From: Acanthornis magna
Taxonomy: Eukaryota; Chordata; Aves; Passeriformes; Acanthizidae
Reading direction: 5' to 3'
DNA: 64,000 nt
Assembly: GCA_036785705.1 (NCBI GenBank)
Contig: JAWUZG010000136.1
Span: 2,108,001-2,172,000 of the forward strand
Part shown: positions 12,301 through 26,759 of the stretch, piece after piece
Numbering within the stretch: the first letter of the stretch is position 1
Layout: every line of letters begins with the position of its first letter
Position numbers and translations under genes: made by a program
Notes under the pieces: generated by a model
What the model was told of the DNA's origin: nothing
The model's input: only the letters and a program-made list of their open reading frames with translations
The model's database searches: none

Positions 12301-15300
12301 AAAACTTAGGGAAGTCACTGTAGAATCACAACTTTAGCCTCCCCACATACCATTTAAACATTTTTTATGTTTCTGGGAGCAATCTCAAGCACAATTATCA
12401 TATTTACTCTTATCTATTCAGCAGCATAGGTGGTAGAAATTACTTCTACCTACAAAGGCTTGCAGTGCTTGCAAGTTTGGGGAGCACCTTCAGCAAGCAG
12501 AATAGGAATCTAAAATTTACCAAGTTAACTGTGTTATTGTTTTAATTAAATTTAAAAAGGAAAACATCTTCAAAAAGGAAAAGAACTCAAAAAGTTCTTT
12601 CAGGAAATTCTAGGTTTGAGTTATCCTTTTACCAGACAGCTAAATTTCAGCACGTGAAAAATGCCTAATGATTTCATGTCCTGAGTTGGACTGCATTTTG
12701 ATAACAGGCTTAATGAAATTACCTTTAAAAGCAGAAGAAAAACTAAATATCTGTGGAAAGTTAAGAATTTCTGTGAAAGATTTTGTTGCATAAAAGGGTA
12801 AGTCATTGCTTATGGAATCTAACCAATCAATAAATATAAACAGTAAATTACCATGTGAAAACAAATTTAGCTGGAGTTATTGACAACTAACAAAAAGATA
12901 TTTTATCAAGAAATTAGAAGGAAACTCTTCAATTATGTTCCTGAAGATCTGAGAAGTAGAGGTGATCTTGATTTCTGTCTGCAAACCTTTCCCTTGATGA
13001 TCCCTTACAGGTTATGTTTTCAGAAGTCCTGCAGCTGAACTTCTGACAAAATTGTTATTGGATTTTGGGTTGTCACAGCAGCAGTTCATGTTGAGCAGCC
13101 TTGCTCAGGAAAATACTTAGATAGGAGAGATATTAAACCCCAATTTCAAAGGTACTGAGCTTTGGGACAGAAGAAAAAAAAAACCCAAAAATCAGAGCAG
13201 CTGAAGCACATAGCTATTGAGACTGATGTCCCTCTAATACATCATCCTACTTCCAGTGGTGGTGAACCCCATAATATTCTGAGAGATGTGTAAAAAAGAA
13301 GGAATAACACATCACTAGGAAAGTTTATTGTTAATTACTCTCAGTCGTTGCATCTTGCTTTGAAACCAAATGTGTAATTGCATTCAGAGAGTTCGTTTGA
13401 AACTTAATGCAACAACATCTGCTGTGACTTTGCTGAATCTCATAGAATGCCAGAAGGGCTCAGGTCTCCCAAGGTGGAATTTGGTTACTGAAAATGTGAT
13501 TATTTCCTAAGAAACATAAGAAGTGCTGGCATAAATAATAAAATAACTGCAGAACTGTCAGCTTTGTGTCTGTCCTGGTCTGCTTGAATAACTATTTTAA
13601 TAATCTCTCTGCAGCTCTTTAACTACAGACATGGAATATAAAAGTAGCATTAGTGGTGTTGGCATTTATCTTAAATCTCAAGAAAGAAGCCCAGGGAAAG
13701 ATTATGACAAGGATTATGCTAAAATTTTTTATATCAATTAGAATTTAAGGATCTTATCTGTGTTTTTGTCTTAGTAATATTATGTGATTTTTCAAGGGTT
13801 GTAAATTGTGGAGCTTTTAACTTCTAAAAATCTGTGCAACAGGTTGATATTGAGAAGGCTGCTGCGACTTTTGAGAATAGGAGAGATTATCATCTATTAG
13901 AGAGAGGGGGAAAAGTGGCAGAGGAAGAGGAGTAAAGGGCTGGAAAAGTATCTCAGGACAGAATTATGCAATGAGCCCCTGAATTTCTGTTTCCTAGAGG
14001 CCCCTGCTGCTCACCAAGGAGCTTGGAGAAATCTTGGTGTGAATTGCTGCTAATCTGTGTTCCTTTTACTGTTGGTGCTGAAGTCTCCCTTAAGGAGCCC
14101 AGGATGAAAGAGAGGAATGGCTCATATCAGAGTCCATGAACATGAAATTACATTTCCATGGTCAGACCCACACCACCTCACCCATTGTGTGCTGCCCATA
14201 AGAAGTAACTTTGCCTCATTGCCTGACTGAAACATGGATTTTATATCCAAATAAATTACGGCAATAGCGACTCGTAAAAATGAAGCACATTTTCATTATT
14301 GATCTGTTTCTTGAAAGGATGGCAAAACTGGTGCTGCATGTTATTTGTTTCTGCTGCTTGTTACGTGATGCAAAATGTTATTTCTGCTTCTTTGTTTCCT
14401 TTGTTTTAACCTTGCAGAGCTGTAAGTCACATAAACATCAAATAATATTTCATTTTAATATAACATACAGAGGTGTGCTAAACCAAAGGACTCTCACATT
14501 CTTTTTTCTCTAACAAGACAAATGAGTTTTATCACGTTTTATGTAGAAAACATAATTTTGTGGAGAAAGGTTAGACTGGGGAGGCACTCCTACAGAATAT
14601 TCAGCAGTTTCCTGTAATTGTGGTGCTGAACTCTCAGGCAATGCAGTGAGGCCATGGTGAAATATGATCTCTGGAAGACACCTGTTGTGTAAAATTTAGG
14701 TCATAGAGAACTCAAAAGACATAAGAAGGGTCTAAGTCTTTTTCAAAAAGGCTTTGATGTCTTAAAATTCTGACACTTCCAAGCCCTCCATCTCAAAAAT
14801 GCTTTTAACAGTTAAATTAGCTTCAGGTTGTTAAATGAGTGCCTATGGATCTAATTATTGCTCTTGTTAAGCAGATGAATTATACACGCTTTAAAGGGGG
14901 GCAACCAGATAAAACCTCAGGAAACATATGCATAATCTGTTTTTTAATACAGCAGCATAAGGATATTGAATATTTTGGATAGGGTAGGCCAGGGATTCCT
15001 TCTCTGCTTGTGAACAAACATTGAAAGTTTCTTTTTCCAAGTGATTATTCTCGCTACTAATCTGGAATATTTATCCTGCTTTTTGTACCTCTATTTCACA
15101 GAGAAATCTGTTTAAGGAACCAAGAGCTCAGTTCTGCAAAGTACATCCTGCTCTTATTGCCAATTGTCATTATCTCAGTGGGAAAATATAGCCCTGGGTA
15201 CTCAGATGAACCTTCTCTGTGCTTAGAACCTCTGATTGCTGCTCCAGTTTTGCTGTTACAATAAACCCACACTCTAAAAGAGCTTAAAATGGGATGCAGT

Positions 15301-17299
15301 TTAATTGGAGATACCAATTCAATGGGCACTGAAATTAATGAGAGTTAGCACTGATTGCTTTGGAACAGGTCCTTTGAGTTTGGACTGATGAATTTGGAAC
15401 AACATTTCCATGTCATCACTTGGACTTGTTATTGGTTTGACAGATCTCCAGGGAAGGCAGCACCGTGGGCAAACGACACAGCTTCATGAGAAACCTGGAT
15501 CACAGCAAAAATCTCTGCTCTCCCTTGGTTAGAGAATTTGCAGTTTCACCATGTGTGTTTATTTGTGTCCGTGTAGCAAATCTAATGTTGATAAAATAAC
15601 TACAAAAGCTGGAGAAATGAGAATAAAACAAGCCCCTCACACAAGATATACATCAGATGCTTAGAAAGCACTGCAGGCTAAGAATAAAGTCTCAGATGAG
15701 AGAAATGTATTTATCATATCAAAAACACCCAGATGGAGCAAGAGAATGCATGCAAATTCCCTTATGAAATTCATATATTTGTTGAAGTATGTCTCCTAGT
15801 GTCACATATGCCCAAAATGAATAGTTTTTCTGCCGAAGACATGGAAATTAGGGTGAACAGCAGGACACTAAGATTTACAGATGAGAAAGGAAACTACTCA
15901 TGGCAATCAAATCCAAAGAAGACCGAGGAGAAATCTGGAGGTATCTTCTCCACGCTCTATTTCCCAATATTAAATAAAGTTTGGTGGTAACAAGCATAGG
16001 TTATGCAGGTTGAAAAGGGAGTGATAGCAACAGCTTCACTCAGGCAGGATCCCTGGGCAGCCCTCGAGGCAGTTCACTGTTCAGTGCATCTTGGATTGGT
16101 CCCAAGAGGACACAGAGATGTTAAATGCATGACCAGCCAGCCAGAAAACAAGATGACATCACTGTAATTCATTAAACAGATCAAGAGGCACAGCCTCCTC
16201 ACACTTCCAAAAAACCCCAGAGAGGGTAATGTGGCCCCAGAGAGCACGTCTATCCCAGAGCAAGAAAAATATTTATAGAAACCTTCTCCTACAGAAAAGG
16301 AAATGTAAAATTGCCATGAGTTACCCTTGCAAGGAGGTTAGCAATTGAGAACTTAATCAAAATGTTTGTGATTGGGAAATGGTGATCGACCTCCCAGTTC
16401 TATAATACAATCACAAAGAGGCAACCAGTGAATTCCAAAGGTGACAGGTTTGGGGTTGATAAAAAGACGGAATATTTGGTACAAGGCACCAATAAATGGT
16501 AGAACTAATTGCCATTTAGATGGTAAAACTACACCACAGTAAAAGAAAATACTTAGAGAAATTCAGGAGGGAGCTGCATTTCTGTATTGTTAGAAAAGAT
16601 ATTTAGCATCAAATAGTTCATCCCAGAAAAAATACAAACAAAAACAAAACCAAATAAACAAACAAACAAACAACACCCCCCCCCCCCCCCAAAAAATGGA
16701 AAATAATGAATATTTGTTTGCTGCCATAAATCAGTTTTTTACTGATGTTACAGAGCAGGCCGAGACCAGCACAGGCAGAGAGAAGATTACTCCACACCTG
16801 CCTTCTCGAAGGACTTCAGGGAACATCTGCCACTGCACAGAGCTGTAGTTCATGGACTGTGCTAATTGTTCAGATCCAGTTAGATGGTGCTGAGGCTCCA
16901 AAACAGATGAAATAACAATGAGGTCCTGAAGGCAAATGCTTCAGAGTGCTCCAGTAAGAACTGATTTGAGGGCATGGGGCCTTTTTATTTATTGTCTCAT
17001 CAGCCCCGTGGTAAGGATTTGAATTATGTCAGTGACAATAGTTTGTCACTTGATCTGAGCCTTTGCTGTTCAGGTGGCAGAAAATTCCTTCCTCGGGATC
17101 CATTCCACCTGCACTGTTCTTTTGAAACACCCAATGGTTTCATTGTCACAGTCACCTGTAAATGAAACCCTGCTGGACAATGTGTTCATTTTGAGAAGAT
17201 CCTACTGCAGACATTTCAAATTAACAAAGGAGAAGGTAAGCAAAATAAACATCTTGGAGTATTTAAACACAAGCCATAGAAGAGGAATTCATGGTATTA
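9362..17299. other. Unique AT-rich DNA, no gene seen
   Basis: No domain-bearing open frame and no recognised transposon on either strand over about 8 kb. Open frames reach 100 codons on the minus strand at 11602-11904 but have no recognisable composition or motif. Simple repeats are limited to short poly-A/T and the tract at 16.63 kb. Confidence 0.5.
16633..16696. repeat. (AAAC)n followed by a C15 run
   Basis: AAAC/AAACC units run into 15 consecutive C (16676-16690) and then six A. The C run is a likely length-variable and sequencing-error-prone site. On the minus strand it is a G15 run. Confidence 0.95.
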
Positions 17300-17650
17300 A
17301 TAGAATAATTAAGGCTGGAAAAGACCTCTCAGAGAGTCAGGTCCAACCATTAACACAACATTGCCAGGTCCACCCCTAAACCACGTCCCCAAGTGCCACA
17401 TCTACACATTTTTTGAACACTTCCAGGGACTACAACTGCCCTAGGCAGCTTGTTCCAATGCTTGACCATGGTTTCAGTGAAGAAATTTTCCCCAATATCA
17501 AATCCAAACCTCCCTTGAGACTTATTCCTCTTGTCCTGTCACTTCTTACCTGGGGGAAGAGCCTGACCCTCACCTGGCTACAGCTGCTTTTCAGGTAATT
17601 GTAGACAGCAATAAGTTCCCCCCCAAGTGTCTTCTGCAGGGTAAACAACT
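17300..17650 (-). mobile_element. CR1 LINE, 3' end, 5'-truncated
   Basis: Read on the plus strand it begins TAGAATAATTAAGGCTGG, then AAAAGACCTCTCAGAGAGTC, GTCCAACCATTAACACAACA, a cysteine-free AT/GC mix with CAGCTTGTTCCAATGC, TCAGTGAAGAAATTTTCC and CTCTTGTCCTGTCACTTCTT, ending near CTGCAGGGTAAACAACTC. This is the reverse complement of the avian CR1 3' untranslated region, so the element lies on the minus strand with its 3' end at about 17300. About 350 bp remain; the reverse-transcriptase part is lost by 5' truncation, as is usual for CR1. Edges are approximate. Any open frame inside is not a gene. Confidence 0.85.
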
Positions 17651-20600
17651 CTCTCTTGTTTTATCTCTATTGATGGGATATTCGTGCACTTCATGAGTTT
17701 TGCTGTTTAAAAACCTGAAGATATAATATACTGACCCCCTGATGATTTGTTATAAACTTCCATCCTCCAAAAGTTGCACACAGGTCCCAGATCCCGGTTT
17801 ATATACTTTTTCTGGCAAGTTTGATCTTCTGCTAGTTAGTGGTATGGTATTTGAATGACCTCCTGGGAATAACAGAGGTGTTATATACAAAAAAGAGAAA
17901 AATAAGCAGAAGAATAAATGACACAGGGAACTCTTGTCTTGCCCCCAAAATTACTAAACTGTGTCATTATATAAACTCCTAGTTATTCAATACTTTCAGA
18001 ATCTTCTGGATTTTTTTAATTGATTTTTTGCTAACTTTATCATCCATTTATTCATATTTTGCCAGATTTTTATGACTCTGTTGTATACTGTGAAGATTTC
18101 CTCTCAGGAGGAATCTACTAAGACTATATTATTTCCTAGTGACACTGCTTTTTTCTTGTTGTGATGAACTACTGCCATCTGAGAGAAGAGAGAAAAAACA
18201 AGAAACAAGTATTTTGTTTTACAAAACTCACTTTTGTTCTTTGCAGTTAGTCAATATTTTTTATTAAAATGCTATTTAAATATTATTATTTATTGAACTT
18301 TCAGGTGGAACAAATAATTTTTTTATAAAGACAGAAAAGTCTTAATCATGGTAACTAACATTCAATAGAACTAATGCTGTAATCTTTAAAACTTGTCAAT
18401 ATTTTACAGATAAATGTATGAAATGCCTGCGACATTGAATATTTCAGCAGAAATTGTACCTCCTGTGGAAAAATATTATTTTAAATGGAAATAATTTTTC
18501 CCAGAAAGCGCTGAGAAAATACTTTTAAATTCAGCAGAAAACAGCTTGTTTTTCTTGTGATATTTTGCAACACATAGACAGAGAAAAGAGATATAACCCA
18601 TGGAAACACTATCAAAAGGTGTTTACATTTGAGAAGGAATTAATGCACTTAATTCAGTCAATAAATATGCCTACCTTTAGGGGTGCTTAAGTTTTGGGTT
18701 GTCTTCTTGTCTTTACTGTTGGGAGAGGAGGCAAGCATGTGTGGAAGTTCCCCACTTTTATCATGACACACCACAAAAATAAAATAAAATAAAAACTCCC
18801 TTCAGGAAATGATGTGATCCCAGGGTGACACATGGCTCTGTACCACTTATTAAAATTTTGACTAGAGCTGATTTGAACCTGCTTGAGAGAGGGGGAATGT
18901 AAAGCTTCACAACCAGCTATTTAAACTTATTTTGCAAAGCAAAGAAAGGTAAGAAAATGAGAGATCACTAGGAAAATCCAGACCTGTGAGTGCTTGAATC
19001 CACTGTCAAAGTACTGTACATCACTGGAGGCACCTTAACTGTCTCTGTGTGTTTTTAGGTCATAGCTAATCTGAGATAATTGGACTAAAGTTAATTGAAT
19101 TAGCCCATGATAGTCTGACTAATGGGACACACAGGGGCAGCCACCATGGCTCACCCAGCCCAGGAATGGCTAAGCTGAGTGAATTTGCTCATCTTTGTGA
19201 GCCCTGGGAAGAAAATGTCAGCCTTGGTGACCCTTCAAACTAGACAAGGCTTAAATGTATTCTACAACCAACCCTGTGCTTTCAGAGCAAGGGACTGGAT
19301 GAATCAATTTGACTTTTTCATTCCCTGACTCTTATGACTTTCTGGGAATGGCTTCCCTCCGGCACCTTCCTAAATCAGTGTGGGACTGTGGCCCAAGACA
19401 GTATCTCAGAAGGGTTTCACAGCTTGCACTTGGTCATGTGTCTTTTGTCAGAATAGCCAATATTGTGGCATCCAGTGACTCTTTTATGCCTGGCAGATCT
19501 GATAAACAGGCAGAGGGTGCTCAGAAGAAAAGAAACAGATTGGAAGCCGGAGGCTTTTGTGTTTTACTGAGCGAAACAGCTTACATCTGTGATGGTCCTG
19601 GGTTGAACAACTTATTGTGAGCAGAAGTGTTGAAATTCATGCTTATTTAGGACAATATCCCTTTTTAAGAAAATAAAATGCTTATTTGTGGAAAAAAACC
19701 TAATCTCAGAAACCTGCCAGCAATCCAATCCTGTGGCTCTTGGATTTGTTTCTGTGCAGTGACCAGCACACTGGAAATCTTTTGACAGGAAGATTTCTGA
19801 ATTGTTTCTCAGATGCTGTCAGAATGCATCCAGGTGTTACTCTCACCTGCTAGAAGGCCAGAGCAGAAAGATTTCCTGACTCCAAAGGTAAAAGTCACCT
19901 GTTATTGCAGGAAATCCTGGTGTCTGGAAATGGCTTTTCCAAACATCACCTTAAAACCAGGCTGGATTTTTCTCTCTATTCTGACTCAATAGCTCTAAAA
20001 ATTCTTCCTTCCAAAGGTTGGATGCCATAATTTTGGTTTCATCTTCCATGTTATCCCTGAATAACTCTTCTTCCTTTCCTGGTACTGTTATTTTGTGTTC
20101 CAAAATAACTTTGTAGGATGCACCCGAACATATGTGTGCTTTTAAACATCCTGATTAATTGGGTATTTAACTAATTATGGGGAAAGAAGCCTGGAGGTTT
20201 GCTTTACTAGCAGGGAGACAATATAAAATTTAGGCACCATGTACAAAAGTGTTTTCTATCATGTTTTTTTTGTTATGGGCAGTAATCTCTTTATATACAC
20301 AGACTGAAATTTATTCTGCCACAAATGTAGTTGTGAAAAGAGAATGGGGAGCATCGAAGGGGAAGAGGCACACAGATTGCTGCTACAATAATGAAGGAAA
20401 AATGAGAAAAATAAAAGCAAATCACTATTTGGAAACACTGCCAGCTGATACAGTAAAACTATGGAGTCTGAATTCATTCTGATTTATGGGAGAGGAACTC
20501 TTTTTCACAAAGTTATCAGACTAACAGGCTGGTACGCAGTCCTCCTTGGAACAGCAGAGAAAGGCATCTCCAAAAGAGGTCATGGTTGTCTTAGACATCT

Positions 20601-23600
20601 ATCTCTGCACTGGATAAATCACTCTCTGGAGGTGATTTTCTGGCTCAAATGAAATGCAGGTAGCCTCTGTCTACTTTTGACTAGACATTCAAGACTTGGA
20701 AAGCTGAAATTGCAGCAAAGTTCAGCAGAAAGAGTTAATATTTGCCTATACCAGCATTCTTAGCTATCAATTTTTGGATATTAAATGGTTTAAATTGATA
20801 TCACCAACCCTCAGTTTCTTGGGCAATGTTACTGTATTGACAGGACAGCTTAGATCCTACAAGAATATTTCTATTTTCCATGGAATACTTTTTTACAAAA
20901 TACATTATTACATTGGGAACATGTGTGGGAATGATCATCCTGTGCTTTTTGCCTGGGAGCACTGCAAGGGAATTTATGCCACTGCTCAATGTTCTGCTGC
21001 AAAAAACCTCATATTGCAGACAACTTATCAAGAGGAAACCCCTGAGTAAGACTTTTATAGCACTCTGCTGGAGATTTGCCACTGATCTGCTCTAGCAATA
21101 AGATCCCAAAACCAGAAGTGTCCCTGAAAGAATTCTGATTCTTTTTTTCCTTTCTGATTCTATCTATATCGAAGAAAAGGAAAAGCCCTTTGTAATGGAC
21201 TGCAGTGGGAAAAAAAGAGGTTTCACTTTAATTATTCATAATGCAATTTTGCAGGAACTATATCATGTGTTTGCTCAATTTTTAACTGCTTTTAAAATGG
21301 AGAGAAGGATATTATAAGTGCATCTGCTGGTGGGGTCTCTGCGGATGGGAGATGACTGAGAGGCCTTAGCTGAATCTGTGTTCCCAGAAATAATTGCTTC
21401 ATTACTTGAATGAGTTACCTTGAGCTGAGCTGATGTGATTCTCCATCTGTTTCTGTGCATTTACTGAACTAGTGCCACTGGACAGTTAAATGAGTAAGGA
21501 AGAACTCTATGCAGCCCATGCAAAAACTCAAAGAACTTGGAGTCTGAAAGTGCTGAGGAGGCTGCAGCTTCTCCTGCTTCAGTCAGACAAAGGCAAATTT
21601 GATGGGCAAAGTACAAGGTTTATATCCTCAATATGTGAGCTCAATTTTCAGCACCTCCTCAGACTGACTCGGCAGCTTCAGGAGCCATGAAACTGCTCCT
21701 GGCCTTCAAACTACAGGTGTAAAATGGGAATTGTAAAGGTGATGATTGGCTTCCATGTCACTTTTTTTATCTGATTTAGGTTTTAGATTCAGAGTTTCTT
21801 CTTTGTTGATATATGTAGCCTTGCACAGATATGTGCACACCATGTTGCCTGCCAGTACTTGCAGATAGCACTTATTTAATAAGGTATGATTAATATCAAG
21901 CATTTAATATACAATTTTTATGGGTTTTAATAAGGTCAGTATCTCAGGGTCTCAGAAATATGACTGGATAGACCTCTTCTGCTTAAAGCTTCTCCTGATT
22001 CCAACTCTGCTCAGCCTAGCTGTGTATAAGGTATACTCACTATTATGCATTCCTTGGAATAATGGAAGTAACATTGCAAAATGTTCTTGGACCTGTGGGA
22101 TATGAGTGCAAGTGCAAATGCTGTGCCTCTTTAAATTGTCCTTTCATCAAATTTTATTTTGCAGGTACAATTAGCATGTACACCTTTGACTTATTTGATG
22201 CTTCCAGAAATCTTTAGATGAAGAGGTCCTTCTCATCTTTCCAGAATTTGCATTTTTCACTTTATCTCAGTGAAATAAAATAGAAATTTTCCCATCAACA
22301 GTGTCCAAACAAACATGTGAGCAGGTTGCTAAGCTGCAGCTCTCAACAAGGAAGGCAAAGCTGTGTTACAGAGCTGTTGCGATTGTCAGAGGATCAAAGC
22401 AGTCAAATAGAGAACAGAATGCGTATAATTGACCCAGGTCACTTCAGATGATGAAATAAACTGTGTGGTCAGCATCTGTATTTTTTGTATTGGCTCCTCG
22501 TTATTGATAAGCGCAGAGGAGGCCACCACCAGCCTAGAAGTGCAGTGGTCTTGTACCTGTCTGCACCAACATGAGCTGAAGATCTTTTCTGCTTTTAGAT
22601 TTGTGTTCTGGAAATGGTTTGTAGAGTTTGCTCCTGTCATGGTCCTGTCTGCTCACGTCCTTAGGGATAAGGGATTAGACCTTACTCACTCGAGTGTTTC
22701 ACTAGAAATATTGGTGGTCACATCTTATTGTCTTTTTGGGGACAATTCCTTCCTTTAAGGTCCCATTCACCATCCTTAAAAGTGTTCTAACACAGGTCTC
22801 AGTGTGGGGAAACTCAGATACTAAAAATATTGTGGCTTTCTTAAAGGAGTCTGTGCATAGAAAAAGACAAATAGTGAATATACAGAATGAAAAAACACAA
22901 ATCTAATGGCAAATTCTCAGCTGGATTAAACACTGGCATGGTTAAGGGGCCAAAAAGTGAGTTGGATAGATTGAGTGTCAAGCCAGGACAACAAACGGAA
23001 TGTCACTGCAGTGCAAAACCTAATCTTGTCCACATTTTGTTTTGATATGATGACCAAGACGAGGAAACGCCAAAAAAAAATGAACAAATAAAAAAGTGAC
23101 ACTAGACTGGGAGCATTGATTGATACTAACAAGGCAAGAAACTGGATAAAAGTCAACCTTGAAAAATTACACCAGTTTTTTTTCCAAATGACTTCTGAAG
23201 TCTTTTATGGGAATAGAAAAGGACATGTAACTCCTGGAGAGCCTAATTAACATTGGGACTTTAAAAGTGCAGAAGGAAAGCTTCGACATACCAATCGTAG
23301 AGGAAATGTCAATGGAACTCTTACCTGTGTGATGATCATCACAGCTTAGAAGGCGTTGAATGGATGGCAGCAGTGATGGAAACAAGTGAGAGAATTAAAT
23401 ATATAGACAAACAGCACAAATTGAAGATGTCAGTGAGAGAAATGCTGAATGGGGACACAGAATCCAAGACCTTGGTGTTGATTCCCTGATAGCTTTGCAG
23501 CTAGGAAAACCCCCCAACAAAAAAATATCACTACAGCTGGCAACAGGTAGACATTAAAAATGTCTGAGCAATATAAAATTAAATGAAAGAAACACAAAAT

Positions 23601-25189
23601 CAAGCTGAGACCACCAACTGGCATGGAAATTCTCAGTGTGCATGGTTCAAGTTTGTGTCTGTAATTGCAGTCTGTTAGTTTTGGTGATTTTTCTGTCATT
23701 TTTTCCTGCTTTCAAAGAAGCAGGTAAGAACCACCCGTATATATTATATTTAGCTAAAGCTGGCCAGAGGATAATTTGATTTTGCAACAGCTTTCCAGGC
23801 ATAAATGTTTATATTCAATCTGCACTAGAATAAAACCTAATGCCCTGGTACATTTTTGTGAGATGAATTTGGTCTGGAACATTGCATTTTTGAATCAGAA
23901 CAGTTCAGTTAAAATCTCTGAGTAAAGTGAAAAGTATATGTCGTATCAGAAATTTGATTGTGGGACAATGTTGAAACAGCAATCTTAAAAGATACTTTTT
24001 GGATTATCCAACTTTGGTGCTATCATGGTCAATGGGTTGTATAGTAGTGTTCAAAACCAAAAAAGTACTCTCTTTTCAAAGCAAGCTATTCCAGACTGTA
24101 GATTTTATAATCATCGTTCTAATATTTTGAAGGAGTCTTCCGATCTCCGACCTGCCTTATTTACCAGCCAATTCATCCTGTTTATTCTTTTATGTGTAAT
24201 CACCTTTAGATTTCCTGCCTCTATGTTTTCTCATCAAGGGCAGCACCTCTTTGCTTTGTCAACCTGTACAAGCCAGGAACTGTTTATATCTTGTAAAACA
24301 GGATGTCTGAATTTATGTGAAGTCACAAAAATTAGTCACAAATGGCATATTTGGATTCAGTGTGTGAATTTGGGACTCTCAGAGCTCATGGTGCTGAAGG
24401 CTTAGCTTTTTTGTCGTCGTCCATAACCAAGAAATTTCTTGTCCCCATGCCCAAGGAAATCAGAGCTATTAATGTAATTATAGGACTGTAGGACCTATGC
24501 CATTCCCAAAAAGGACAAATACCAGAAATATCAGATAGCGCACTGACAGTATGGCATAAAGACAGCTGCAGTCAGTAAAACCCCCTTGGTGTGCCCAGGC
24601 TTTGAGTCTGCCCTCTAACCCTTGCCCTTGTGTTGAAAGGTAATAATCAGGCACTTGTGCATTTCCTTGGACACTTGGCTGTGCAAAGGCAGAGCAGAGC
24701 GAATCCCCATCTTGAGTGCCTGTGGCTGGATCAAAAATGCCACGGCCTGTGACACAAAGCAGGGATCCAACAGGAACATGAGCTCCCAGAGCTGCTCAGA
24801 AAACCATCTGTGGTATTTTAATGGGCCTGAGCTTCTGTCAATGTCAGTGTATCCCTGCACTGCTCTCTAGATTTATATATCCCATATCTAGTAGATATTC
24901 CCCTTTTGAAAAATATCCATCACTTCTTTTCTTATCTCACTCTCTATGTGCTTTGCTGCTGGACCTTGGGGGGGTTATATGCAAGTTTCTGCACTTCTCT
25001 AATGTTTGGCAAATGCCAGGTTTGCCTTGCAATGGAGACAAAATACTATATTTATTTGCCATAGGTGACAATTAAATGTCTGCCTGACGTTGTTGTGACA
25101 TCTTTTCAGAGATATTTATTTGGAAAAACAGCAGGTTGCTTTCCCACCCAAAGAAACCATGTTTATCTTGAAATATCCATAATGAGCCT
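17651..25189. other. Unique AT-rich DNA, no gene seen
   Basis: No CR1, LTR or domain-bearing frame recognised. An AAAAT simple repeat lies at about 18774-18798. The 103-codon frame at 19309-19620 and the 126-codon frame at 24025-24405 lack recognisable domains and flanking splice signals good enough to call an exon. Some stretches (near 18.25-18.55 and 19.03-19.12 kb) are motif-dense but were not distinctive enough to list. Confidence 0.5.
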
Positions 25190-25225
25190 CACCATCATCA
25201 TCACCATCGTCATTATCATCATCAC
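25190..25225. repeat. Imperfect (ATC)n microsatellite
   Basis: ATC/ACC/GTC/TTA triplets in register over about 36 bp. Interruptions suggest an old, slowly mutating array. Confidence 0.85.
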
Positions 25226-26759
25226 ATGAAACCAATGTTCCATCCACTTGATGGACCTAAAGTAAAATGCTGTTCAGTTTTTAATCTGATATCTGATTAT
25301 TCAGTGGCACTGAACATGAAAGTGACCTCCCAGTGGCTTTATCTCTGAATTTCCTCTGCTAGGGAGTTTTTCTCAGATCACCTGTTGCTATGAGTCTCAT
25401 TGCAAATGTTTTCCCTGTTTTTCTCTGGTCAGTTCCTTGCCATTACTCTTTGTTTTTCATTCAAAACAAAATATTTGAAATTTCTTCTTAAATGGTGCTC
25501 TACATCCTGCCTCAATCTGGCTGCCTAGGTTACCTTATTTCAAAAACCACTAGAAAAAAGCAACAATTCCTTTCAAAGAATATTTAGAGTGGGAGATAAC
25601 ATCTTTTGTTAAACCACCTGCTAGAACTTGAAGAAAAAGATGAGATCTGACAAACACAGGTCCTTCGTCAGTTCTGCTTTATCTCCTCTTTGCACTGCTG
25701 AAAAATTCACAGAAAGTTTTAAGCATGGTATAGTAATTAATAAGTAAGAAGTTAGTCCACAAATCCTATTGCTGGGCAGAATTGTTGGCTCATATTATTA
25801 TATCAAACGTTGGTCTGAATTTTAAAAAGCATCTTTTGTACAACAAATATGTTTGAGGGTCAAAAGGGGGACAATAGTGTTATTGTTAATAGGAAGTGGG
25901 AATGGAACTGAAAACTATAATTGGTTCATGTAACCTGAAATGAAAATAACACGATTTCAGCAGGATCAGAAAACAACTCAATGTCAAATAACCGTAAAGA
26001 ATGAGAACTTTATTGAGTAGTGAGAGTTCTGGTAGGGAGGCAGATTTGCCTATGCTTTGTCATTAAGAAAAATTTGACAAAATACCCATATTAATATTCT
26101 TTAAAAAGCTTTCTAGTAAGACTGTAAAATGTTTATTAATAATAGTAAGTTTTTAAGAATAACTGAAGTTAGAATGCTGACCACTTAAAAAAGAACTAAT
26201 GTGACAAAAAAATCAGAAATATACTATAGATTATATTGATATGATGCTGTGAAAAGGAGAGAGTAAGAACTGGAGTTGGTTCATTCCTTTGCTAACTAAA
26301 ATAGTGATGAAATCTAAGGATTACTGTTTACAAAGCACTGGGTGATGCTGAATCCAAGGGACTGTCTCTCCCCTAAACCAGCACACTGTGTCATACAGCT
26401 TTGTAAATTTCCCTAGGTCATTCACCTAATCTAAATTAAAGGCAAAGTGAACACTGTACAGCATTTCTTCCCTGTTGCTGATTTAATGCCTTTTCATCCC
26501 AAATTCTCCTCGTGGGGACCTGCACAGAGATATGTCTCTCATTGAGCAATGGCATGGGGAACATCCTGACTCCCTGAATCCCATGGGACTCTTCCACGTG
26601 ATCCACCTTGTGGACTCGGCATCCTTTCCCTCTCTTTGCTGAGCTATTAAAAGATAAAGAGCAGCTGCCGCTGTAGACATGAAAGTTGACAAATTTACAA
26701 TAGGTGATGCCACCTGTGCCTGCCTAATTTAATCACAGCCCAAACAATCTGCCATCCAT
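25226..26759. other. Unique DNA, nothing recognised
   Basis: AT-rich with short random frames only. No transposon or motif-dense block noted. Confidence 0.5.

Noticed and set aside
24025..24405. 126-codon plus-strand open frame
   Set aside because: No domain similarity; a chance frame of this length is expected in 64 kb read in six frames.
25190..25225. Short-repeat array considered as CRISPR-like
   Set aside because: It is a continuous ATC microsatellite without spacers, in vertebrate DNA.
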